Part shown: piece by piece, positions 32,201-39,139 of the stretch
Position numbering within the stretch: position 1 is the stretch's first letter
Layout of the letters: each line of letters begins with the position of its first letter
Assembly: GCA_964472395.1 (NCBI GenBank)
Contig: CAYYMM010000023.1
Span: forward strand, 1-41,377
Direction of reading: 5' to 3'
Length of the DNA: 41,377 nucleotides
Source of the DNA: CALFER01 sp964472395
Lineage (GTDB): Bacteria > CSSED10-310 > CALFER01
Position numbers and translations under genes: made by a program
Notes under the pieces: model-generated
Told to the model about the DNA's origin: nothing
Database searches by the model: none
Seen by the model: the letters and a program-made list of their open reading frames with translations, nothing else

Positions 32201-33126
32201 GTAAAATCGGGGATATCTACCATATAGGGATTATTCAGGGGAATCTGGCACTGATCTATCAGGAACAGGGCGAGTACTGTCCCGCAGCGGAATCCCTTCG
32301 TGAATCCCTCGAGATCGCCCGCAGTATCGGCGATAGAGCGGGCACGGCGATCGCGCTGATCAATACCGCCAATCTGCTTGTGGAGATGGGAGATCGGAAG
32401 GGATCAGCGTTGAATTACCGGTTGGCGATCGAGATTGCTGAAGAGACCGGCGAGAAATGGATTCTCGCATTTTCCCTGAATCTTCTCGGGGAATATCATA
32501 TGGCGTCGGATGAGATGGGCCTGGCGAGGGGGTATCTTCAGAAGGCACTGGACGAGAGTCACCGGATCGGCATGCAGGCTCTCGAGATACAGGCGTCCGC
32601 GAATCTCAGCCTGATCGAATCGCGAATCGGATCGGATGCGGCGGCCCTGGAGCAGGGCTTCGATGCGCTGGAACGCGCGATGAATCTCGGGGATTCAGAT
32701 GCCATCCTGAAGACGAGGTGGCGCTTGGCCGAAATCTGTTTGACGTGCGGGATGCCCGACGAAGCGCGCCGGATTGCAGTCGGCGGTTTGAAAGTTGCGA
32801 GACGCCGCAGGCATCTCATCTATGAATGGCGGTTTTTATCCCTGATCGGCCGGTCGATCGATGCGAAGGCGTTTCCCGGTCATGCCATCCGGTCGCTCAG
32901 AAGGGCGGCAGGCATCCTGTCGGAGATCCACCGTGGTCTCGATGACGAACTTCGGACGCGTTACCGGAACCAGCCGGAAATCCGGACCGGAATGGAACAG
33001 GTGCGGATGCTGGCCGAACGGATGAAAGACGGATCGACCGTGACGCTATGCCACGAAATGATGGATGATCCGGATGCCGACGATGCGACGATCGCGTTTG
33101 AAACCGGCGATCCGAAAGACTCGTGA
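29236..33126 (+). CDS. Giant Ser/Thr kinase-AAA ATPase-TPR regulator, copy 1
   Basis: About 1296 residues, cytoplasmic. The Hanks kinase (about 12-280) has GQGGVCRVF, Lys43 (ALKV), HRDLKPANIM with Asp143, DFG Asp161 and activation loop TGMFVGTVAYMSPEQG. An AAA_16/STAND-like ATPase follows, with Walker A GDAGMGKS (346-353) and Walker B VVIVIDD (464-470). After ESGGNPFFIEE and a winged-helix-like region, TPR units run from about 750 to 1200. Such PknK/COG3899-like proteins are switch-like hubs: the ATPase gates oligomerisation and TPRs sense or recruit partners. It is paralogous to the gene at 39140. ATG 29236 is chosen because TGGAGG lies 11 bp upstream and numbering then aligns with copy 2; an in-frame GTG six codons earlier overlaps that site. 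Confidence 0.93.
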   Translation: MNDLSAGLPHIGRYQIRRKLGQGGVCRVFEAFDPERNLTCALKVLLDNTNSLRFKREFRSMARLDHPHIARVYDYGEDGNHVFFSMEFIEGGDLKQKIRKPNETGGERIIPESASDFRTLIDLIIRICDPLNYIHSQRVIHRDLKPANIMLTRDGDVKLMDFGLVKETDLIEDSLTQTGMFVGTVAYMSPEQGLGRSLDHRTDLYSMGVILYEICTGRLPFRADSILAVFMKHIREAPVPPRIINPDVPPELERIILRLLEKQPINRFNSAADLHQALLSIPLAAAMPDFPSDLTMTLQTPEFQPVERQPVLLTPGLIGRDRELSVARACIDRLDEGHGGIMFIEGDAGMGKSAFLQEIATAARLKGAMALKTACAELERFPYGAFIRPLEVIAEKLAAMDPEAALRILQGRGPILASICPRFQEIKALEGIAPAAQLEPLQHKFRAFDAVRTLLSNLAADRPVVIVIDDIHFADDLSFELLHYLSRVLLDPDTSQHLPLLIVSTYRPIEIEAVEPLQRVRDALRGMGECREIVLASLDVDWTRQLIEAMLGAHEISSELIAQVHQESGGNPFFIEEIIKGLIDERFLSFNQGAWRFDLDQTEHMVVPGTDTQTLSIVRIPERLRNVIVKRIARLSDKTREMLGRASVLGVRFPFSLLAALSDVSEDELLDLVDEAIRARILEEVSGQGGSELRFSQNIIVTVLYESLSNLRRNRLHLKAAEAILRIEGEDGPGTHERLAYHYDRAQQYRKAIDYYGKAGRHAIRSVIPRSARQFIQRIMELLRKVDLPREEIEVLESDALLLRAQTYEMTGNMDLALADYREQFASAQRRGDARQQGRGLLNIGRIQVLTGSLNEALESFQKSLEYVPESPENETERLFIAANLAQVWLNLGNFRRASELFATLRDKADPVDAPVAAMCESNLGMACYYLGDYDRALEVLEQSIGRYRELGEHHQILKVMINIAGIHMARGDTAKALESNRESLQIARKIGDIYHIGIIQGNLALIYQEQGEYCPAAESLRESLEIARSIGDRAGTAIALINTANLLVEMGDRKGSALNYRLAIEIAEETGEKWILAFSLNLLGEYHMASDEMGLARGYLQKALDESHRIGMQALEIQASANLSLIESRIGSDAAALEQGFDALERAMNLGDSDAILKTRWRLAEICLTCGMPDEARRIAVGGLKVARRRRHLIYEWRFLSLIGRSIDAKAFPGHAIRSLRRAAGILSEIHRGLDDELRTRYRNQPEIRTGMEQVRMLAERMKDGSTVTLCHEMMDDPDADDATIAFETGDPKDS

Positions 33127-33163
33127 CAGAACGACGCAAGGGGGACAATCATCGGGTGACCGG

Positions 33164-33192
33164 TTGACTTGAGGTCGAAATCTGATCAGAAT
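33164..33192 (+). promoter_or_regulatory. Candidate promoter of surface-protein paralogue 1
   Basis: TTGACT (33164-33169) and CAGAAT (33187-33192), spacer 17 bp, about 67 bp before the start codon. The -10 matches at 4 of 6 positions. A small palindrome CTGATCAG overlaps the -10, as a related CTGATTCAG does at the promoter of paralogue 2. Confidence 0.45.
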
Positions 33193-33258
33193 CAGAGATA
33201 TACATGTTCGTGAGAAATGCCATCGAGAGGGAATGAGAGTATTTCCGGGAGAAAACAC

Positions 33259-35133
33259 ATGAGAATGACGTGGTCGGTCGCATCCGCAATCGTTTCGCTC
33301 GGGCTTCTGCCGGGTCTGGTTCCCCGTGCCAATGCCGATTTTTTTCCCGAACCTCAGATCGTGGTCGAACCGGCGTATATGACATCCGGACAGGTTCATC
33401 CTGATGTGGCGTTCGATGACGGGAATGCCGTGCATGTGGTCTGGAGTGGTGATCCGACGACAGGCATCGACAGAATCTTCCATAAGAAAATCGATGCAAC
33501 CGGCTCGATCGGCGCGACCGAACCGGTCACGATCGACGGATCCTGCCAAGCGTCGGATTGCGGGCTGGATTATCCGTCACTGGCGATCGCGGGAACACGG
33601 TGTACGGTCGTTTATCCCGGTTCGGCGGCTCATCCGTCCGTCGATTCCTCGGAATTGAATACCGCGACGGGAATCTGGACATTCACCGGGCAGGCGGATG
33701 ACGGGACCTACGGGCCATTCGCTGAAGTCGCGGTTGCGGCGCACGGCGACTACGTGATTCTCGCGTATCCCTATCAGGGCGGGTTCCGGTTCGTGCAGTG
33801 CGACCATGGGGTCTGGCAACCCGGAAAGGAATATCTCATGCTTCCGGCCCCGGGCGTCTCGTTTCAGAACATCGATATCGCAATGGATGCAGAAGGTTAC
33901 TTTTATGCCGTTCTCGATATCCACGATACCAATACATTAACATCGGCTGTCTATACAGGTCGATCGACGAATCCGTACAATCCAATCGGAGCATTTCTGT
34001 CGTTGCGAACCGTTGAAGTGTTTCATCCGGATGATTTCCTGTCATATCCAGCCATCTCGGTCACTGGATCGGCAGCAACTCTGGATCTGGCGGTCACCAT
34101 CGGATGGATCCATCTGGACAGCGGCAGTCCGGTGGTCTATGCACAAACCGAAATGAACAAATCCTGGGCGACAATGGATGCGTTTGGTGGGACGGGTAGT
34201 CGGGCATGTTCGTGGACAACCGGTGTCGTGGCGAAACATCTGGATGTGCATCGCGATGCGGATGGCGTCGTTCGGATGGTGTGGTTGGATTTGCGCGTCG
34301 AGAACGACGAGGTGTACGGTGCGGTGTCATACAACAACGCGAGTAGTTTTCTGCCTGATGAATGCGTCAGCTGTATCTCGGAAAACCTGAATCCGGTGAC
34401 CGATCCCGCCATCGCCGTGTCGACCGGCCCTGCGAAAAGGACGGCGATCGTCTTTTCGCGACTGCATGATGGCTTCAATCATGCTTTCATCTCATATCAG
34501 CACTCTCTTCTTTATGATTCCTGTGACGGTGATTTTTCAAACTGGGATGCCGTATCCGGAGTCGAAATCGATCCGACATTCAGTCATGACCTGGGAGGCG
34601 CCAGTTTCAAATTCATGACAACCGGGAAACGCGGTGTGCTCATGCAGGACTTCTCACCTGACCAGTTGACCGGAACGGTCGATTTCTGGTTTCACGATTC
34701 CATGTCCGCCACCACGGATTTCCGGTTCAGAATCGATGGCGACGATGGTCAGAGAGCAGGTGTATACCGGATGATCGGGATCAACAATGCCTCCAGTCAT
34801 ACGACCTATTCCGTCGATGACGGATCCGGTGTCTGGTTGACGACGACCGCATCCCGATCGACCGGTTGGCATCACGTCATCGCGTCCGTCCGGAATGGTC
34901 TGATCGAGATCTTCATGGATCCTGAAATCAACACGGAACCAGTGGTGTCGAGCATCGGATTCGAGTATTTCAGCCGGATCGAATTCGAGGGCGGGACAGA
35001 TGCCGAACCGTATTATCTCGACGATGTCCACGTCATCGGCGAGGTGCTTCGTGCGACCCCGGCAACGTCGCTCATCGGCACGATCGTGCTGCTGGTATCA
35101 ATCGGCGCGCTGTTGATGATTCGCAAGCGGTGA
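33259..35133 (+). CDS. Secreted propeller-like/lectin-like surface protein, paralogue 1
   Basis: A 624-residue exported protein, first of three tandem paralogues. The signal peptide ends at RANA-DF (residue 26). Residues 27-415 contain repeated beta motifs such as HPDVAFDDGNAVHVVWSGD and GVVRMVWLDLR, resembling sialidase/BNR-type propeller blades without catalytic residues I can identify, plus conserved Cys pairs (DECVSC). From Cys422 to about 597 is a LamG/concanavalin-like domain: FSNWD, LTGTVDFWFHD, RIDGDDG, GVYRMIGINNASSH, GWHHVI and YYLDDVH. The C-terminus is a CTERM-like tag: TPATSLIG, a hydrophobic helix, then RKR. It likely binds a glycan or surface ligand and is membrane-held or sorted. 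GGGAGAA precedes ATG 33259 by 5 bp; an in-frame start 42 bp earlier lacks support. Confidence 0.82.
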   Translation: MRMTWSVASAIVSLGLLPGLVPRANADFFPEPQIVVEPAYMTSGQVHPDVAFDDGNAVHVVWSGDPTTGIDRIFHKKIDATGSIGATEPVTIDGSCQASDCGLDYPSLAIAGTRCTVVYPGSAAHPSVDSSELNTATGIWTFTGQADDGTYGPFAEVAVAAHGDYVILAYPYQGGFRFVQCDHGVWQPGKEYLMLPAPGVSFQNIDIAMDAEGYFYAVLDIHDTNTLTSAVYTGRSTNPYNPIGAFLSLRTVEVFHPDDFLSYPAISVTGSAATLDLAVTIGWIHLDSGSPVVYAQTEMNKSWATMDAFGGTGSRACSWTTGVVAKHLDVHRDADGVVRMVWLDLRVENDEVYGAVSYNNASSFLPDECVSCISENLNPVTDPAIAVSTGPAKRTAIVFSRLHDGFNHAFISYQHSLLYDSCDGDFSNWDAVSGVEIDPTFSHDLGGASFKFMTTGKRGVLMQDFSPDQLTGTVDFWFHDSMSATTDFRFRIDGDDGQRAGVYRMIGINNASSHTTYSVDDGSGVWLTTTASRSTGWHHVIASVRNGLIEIFMDPEINTEPVVSSIGFEYFSRIEFEGGTDAEPYYLDDVHVIGEVLRATPATSLIGTIVLLVSIGALLMIRKR

Positions 35134-35172
35134 CACTCGGGGAATGGACGTGTTGCGAGAGTCTTTGTTGAT

Positions 35173-35201
35173 TTGACTTACACGTTCTGATTCAGAAAAA
35201 T
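35173..35201 (+). promoter_or_regulatory. Candidate promoter of surface-protein paralogue 2
   Basis: TTGACT (35173-35178) and AAAAAT (35196-35201), spacer 17 bp, 65 bp before the start codon. TCTGATTCAGA (35186-35196) lies in the spacer, related to TCTGATCAGA (33181-33190) in the promoter of paralogue 1. Confidence 0.45.
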
Positions 35202-35266
35202 AGAAGGCGAAGCAGACAGTGATGCGGGTTTGTGTGCGTGAGGGGGAACAGTCAAGGAGGCGTGAG

Positions 35267-37135
35267 ATGAATTCCGGAACAAGATTCATTTATTTGTGTG
35301 CATCGATCGTCAGCCTGGTCGCGATGGCGCAGGCCGGTCTTTATCCCGAAGCGGAACTCTTCGTGGAACCGGCTTACATGACATCGAATCAGGTTCATCC
35401 GGACATGGCATTTGACATGAACGGGACGGTTCATGTCGTCTGGAGCGGGGATTACACGAGCGGGATCAATCAGATATTTCACCGGAGTAAAACACCTTCC
35501 GGCGGAGCATCCGCGACGGAATTGATCGCGATCGATACGGACTGTCTGACGGTGGATTGCGGGTTCGATTACCCGGCGATCACGATTAGTTCGGGGAACT
35601 ACGGAATGGTGGTGTATCCGGGATCGGTGGCGCATCCGACAATCGATTCCGTGGAGTTGTATGTGCCGACTGGAACGTGGGCGAACAAAGGTGATGCCGA
35701 CTCGGGAATCGGCGGCCCTTTCGAAGAGGTGGCGATCACCAACAGCTTCAATTTTGCATTTCTGGCGCACTCCTACCTGAACGGGATCCGGTTCTCGAGG
35801 TTCAATACCGGCGTCTGGGATCCGGCGTCGGAGTATCTGCTGATTCCCGGCGGTCCGAACCAGCAGTTCTCCAATTTTGATCTCGCCGCAGATGAAGATG
35901 GCTATCTCTACCTTGTCTACGATGTCAACGATCTGTCGACCGGATACAAGTCCGCGGAAGTCCGGCGAACGGTCAATCCCAACGATTTCACGGCCGGCTT
36001 CGAGCCGGCTCGTCCGCTCGAGGCAGAGCATTCCATCAACTTTGAGAGCGAACCGGCCATTTTCGTTCAAGGTGCTGCAGGATCCAGTGATCTGGCAGTA
36101 TCGATCGCATGGGTGCATCTGAATGTCTCGAATCCGCAGGTGTTCGGACTCGTCGAATTCAACGGCGATTGGGGAAACAGCGGCCCGATGAGTGGATTGA
36201 GCAATCAGGCATGCAACTGGACGATGGGTTATGCGGTTGGATTGGATGTGGTCCGGACCGAGGCGGGAGTTCTGCATCTGGTCTGGATGGATACGCGAAC
36301 CGGTCTGATGGAAACCTATGCCGCGTCGTCCTACAACGATGCGGACAGTTTTCTTACGGATGAATGCATCAGTTGCGGCGTGGGAGGATCCGGATCGGTG
36401 AACTCTCCGGTCATCGCCATCTCTCAGGGAATCGGAAAAGACCTGGCGATCGCTTACTCAAAGCAGGAATCTCTCGGGAATCATGTCTATCTCGCATTCA
36501 CGCCGACATTGTTCTTCGACGCATGCGATACTGATTTTTCAAACTGGGATTCGCATTCCGGCGTCACAATCGATCCGACGTTCGCCCATGATCCGGGTGG
36601 CGGCAGTTTCCGGTTTGCCACGGCCGGGAAACGTGGACTGCTCGTCAACGATTTCTCGCCGGCTCGACTCACCGGCACTCTCGATTTCTGGTTCCATGAC
36701 ACCGGATCGAACGATGCGGATTTCTGGTGCCGGATCGATGGCGACGATGGTCTGCGATCCGGCGTCTATCGCATGGTGGGAATCAACAATGCGTCGAGTC
36801 ACAGTGCATATTCGATCAACACGGGACTGGATGCCTGGGAACCGACCTCGGTGATGCGCAATGTGGGATGGCATCATGTGATTGTGACGGTGAACGGGGG
36901 AATGATCGATATCCGGATCGATCCGGAGATGCATACGACTCCGGTGCACACGAGCGGTGGCTTTGAGTATTTCGACCGGATTGAATTCGAGGGAGGAACG
37001 GAGGCCGACCCGTATCATCTCGACGATGTCCACATCATCTCCGAATTGATCCGATCGACGCCGGCGATGTCCGTCATCGGAACGATCGTATTGCTGTTGT
37101 CGATCGGTATCCTGTTGATGATTCGTCATCGGTAA
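35267..37135 (+). CDS. Secreted propeller-like/lectin-like surface protein, paralogue 2
   Basis: A 622-residue second member of the family, aligning end to end with its neighbours. Signal peptide to about residue 23 (MAQA-GL). Opening motif VEPAYMTSNQVHPDMAFD and HVVWSGDYTSGINQIFH, then DYPAITI, MVVYPG and GGPFEEVA follow the same order as in paralogue 1. The conserved DECISC pair is present. The C-terminal domain has FSNWDSHSGV, LTGTLDFWFHD, RIDGDDG, MVGINNASSH, GWHHVIV and YHLDDVH, then the tag TPAMSVIG, helix and RHR. An extra aromatic WCRIDGDDG and different loop residues suggest altered ligand preference. AAGGAGG lies 6 bp before ATG 35267. It is 48 bp upstream of paralogue 3, so the two are probably one transcript. 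Confidence 0.82.
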   Translation: MNSGTRFIYLCASIVSLVAMAQAGLYPEAELFVEPAYMTSNQVHPDMAFDMNGTVHVVWSGDYTSGINQIFHRSKTPSGGASATELIAIDTDCLTVDCGFDYPAITISSGNYGMVVYPGSVAHPTIDSVELYVPTGTWANKGDADSGIGGPFEEVAITNSFNFAFLAHSYLNGIRFSRFNTGVWDPASEYLLIPGGPNQQFSNFDLAADEDGYLYLVYDVNDLSTGYKSAEVRRTVNPNDFTAGFEPARPLEAEHSINFESEPAIFVQGAAGSSDLAVSIAWVHLNVSNPQVFGLVEFNGDWGNSGPMSGLSNQACNWTMGYAVGLDVVRTEAGVLHLVWMDTRTGLMETYAASSYNDADSFLTDECISCGVGGSGSVNSPVIAISQGIGKDLAIAYSKQESLGNHVYLAFTPTLFFDACDTDFSNWDSHSGVTIDPTFAHDPGGGSFRFATAGKRGLLVNDFSPARLTGTLDFWFHDTGSNDADFWCRIDGDDGLRSGVYRMVGINNASSHSAYSINTGLDAWEPTSVMRNVGWHHVIVTVNGGMIDIRIDPEMHTTPVHTSGGFEYFDRIEFEGGTEADPYHLDDVHIISELIRSTPAMSVIGTIVLLLSIGILLMIRHR

Positions 37136-37183
37136 GGTAATCTGATGAGGATGTCCAACCGTGGGTTCATTGGAGGGGTTACA

Positions 37184-39046
37184 ATGCGACACGCAAGGTG
37201 GTTTATTATCGGAGTGATCGCTCTGGCGGCTGCCGGAACGAATGCCGGGTTCTTCCCGACACCGCAGATTGCCGTGGAATCGAGCTACATGACGACTGGT
37301 CAGGCTCATCCTGATCTGGTCTTCGATCTCAGCCAGAATCTCCATCTTATCTGGAGCGGGGATCCGACCATGAGTATCAAGCGGATCTATCACCGGAAAG
37401 TAGAGCCATCGGGTGCCTGGATGGCGACCGAACCGGCAGCTGTGGATGGATCCTGCACGACTGTCAACTGCGGATTCGATTTCCCGGCCATCGCGATGGG
37501 CAACTCCACCTGCATGGTCGTCTACCCCGGCGGGGCAACGCACCCGTCGATGGACTCGACGGAACTGAACGTTTCAACGGGAATCTGGACATTCCGGGGT
37601 CAGGCGGATACCGGAACCCAGGGGCCATATCCGGAAGTCGCCGTAGCGGCCTACGGGAACTTCATCTTCGCGGCTCATGAATATGAGAATGGATTCAGAG
37701 TGGTGCGTTACAACAGCGGGGTCTGGGAAACGGGTTCCGAGTTCACATGGGTTCCCGGAGGATCGATTTCCTACGAGAATATCGATGTGGCCGTTGATGC
37801 GGAAGGATACATATATGTTGTGTTCGATTCACTGGATTCCGGTTCGGGTTTCTACGGAGTCGGTGCATGCCGCTCGATCGATCCGTACGATGTCGCCGCC
37901 GGGTTCCACTCGATTCGTATCGTTGAGCCGGGCCACCCGGACTTTTTCTATGCGCACCCTTCTATTTCGGTCACGGGCTCCGAGTCTACCAGCGATCTGG
38001 CGGTGACGATCGGGTGGGTCCATCTGAATGCCAGCAACCCGCAGGTGTATGCCATGACCGAGTATAACGGTACATGGTATTCCATCGCTCTGTTTTCAGG
38101 TCCGGGCAACAAAGCCTGTTCCTGGACCGGAGGAGTCGTTTCATCCGATATCGATCTGGTCCGTGATTCAAACGGAACGATTCAGATGGTCTGGCTGGAC
38201 TATCGAACAGGCAGTTATGAGGTCTACGGTGCGGTATCCTATGATGACGGAGCGAATTTTCTGCCGGATGAGTGCATCAGTTGCGGGGACGGGGAGTCCG
38301 GCACGGTTTCCGATCCGGCAATCACGCGCACAACCGGTTCGATCAAGCGGACTGCGGTGGCCTACTCGCGGATGGTGGCCGGCCATGACCATGTCTTTCT
38401 GTCGTATATCGCGTCGCAATTCTATGATTCATGCGATACGGATTTCTCGAGGTGGGATTCCGCATCGGGAGTCGTGATCGATCATTCGTTCAGCCATGAT
38501 CCCGGTGGCGGGAGTTTCCGATTCCAGGCATCGAAAGGCCGAGGCATGTTGTCGAACGATTTTTCTCCCGAGCAACTGACCGGGACCGTCGATTTCTGGT
38601 TCTTCGATTCGCTGTCGAACACGTCCGATTTCAGTTTTAAGATTTCGGGTGATGACGGCACCAAATCCGGCGTCTACCGGATGGTCGGCATCAACAACGC
38701 ATCCAGTCACAGTGTCTATTCGATCGATCAGGGTCTCGGAAGCTGGTCATCGACGACCGTGACGCGGACGGCCGATTGGCACCACGTGATCGTTTCGGTC
38801 GAAGACGGTACGATCCAGATCTTCCTGGATCCGGAAACCCATCCAATCCCGATTCATACTTCTTCCGGTTTCGAATTCTTCAACGGCATCGAATTCCAGG
38901 GCGGAACCGATACGGATCCCTATTATCTCGATGATGTGTATCTGATCACGGAAACACTCCGGGCGACTCCGTCGATGTCGACATGGGGGATGATCCTGCT
39001 TCTGGCGGCATTCGGTGCGTTGATTTTCGTGCAACGGAATCGGTAG
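37184..39046 (+). CDS. Secreted propeller-like/lectin-like surface protein, paralogue 3
   Basis: A 620-residue third member. Signal peptide to about residue 21 (TNA-GF). It keeps VESSYMTTGQAHPDLVFD, HLIWSGDPTMSIKRIYH, the DECISC pair and the C-terminal lectin-like block (FSRWDSASGV, LTGTVDFWFFD, KISGDDG, MVGINNASSH, WHHVIVSV, YYLDDVY). Differences include IWSGD for VVWSGD and SGDDG for DGDDG in the predicted binding loop. The tag reads TPSMSTWG, hydrophobic helix, QRNR, the closest of the three to classical IPTL-CTERM (IPTLSEWG). GGAGGGG lies 5 bp before ATG 37184; earlier in-frame ATGs at 37145 and 37151 would spoil the signal peptide. No promoter fits in the 48-bp gap upstream. Confidence 0.82.
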   Translation: MRHARWFIIGVIALAAAGTNAGFFPTPQIAVESSYMTTGQAHPDLVFDLSQNLHLIWSGDPTMSIKRIYHRKVEPSGAWMATEPAAVDGSCTTVNCGFDFPAIAMGNSTCMVVYPGGATHPSMDSTELNVSTGIWTFRGQADTGTQGPYPEVAVAAYGNFIFAAHEYENGFRVVRYNSGVWETGSEFTWVPGGSISYENIDVAVDAEGYIYVVFDSLDSGSGFYGVGACRSIDPYDVAAGFHSIRIVEPGHPDFFYAHPSISVTGSESTSDLAVTIGWVHLNASNPQVYAMTEYNGTWYSIALFSGPGNKACSWTGGVVSSDIDLVRDSNGTIQMVWLDYRTGSYEVYGAVSYDDGANFLPDECISCGDGESGTVSDPAITRTTGSIKRTAVAYSRMVAGHDHVFLSYIASQFYDSCDTDFSRWDSASGVVIDHSFSHDPGGGSFRFQASKGRGMLSNDFSPEQLTGTVDFWFFDSLSNTSDFSFKISGDDGTKSGVYRMVGINNASSHSVYSIDQGLGSWSSTTVTRTADWHHVIVSVEDGTIQIFLDPETHPIPIHTSSGFEFFNGIEFQGGTDTDPYYLDDVYLITETLRATPSMSTWGMILLLAAFGALIFVQRNR

Positions 39047-39087
39047 ATACCGCGCAGTTTGCTGTCGGAATAAAATCCAATCGTTCG

Positions 39088-39117
39088 TTGACTTGCCGGG
39101 GAGCCTGCTCGTATTGT
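39088..39117 (+). promoter_or_regulatory. Candidate promoter of second giant kinase
   Basis: TTGACT (39088-39093) and TATTGT (39112-39117), spacer 18 bp, followed by GGGAGGA (39124-39130) and the probable start at 39140. The -10 matches at 4 of 6 positions. Confidence 0.45.
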
Positions 39118-39139
39118 GAGTCTGGGAGGATCGGTCGGC

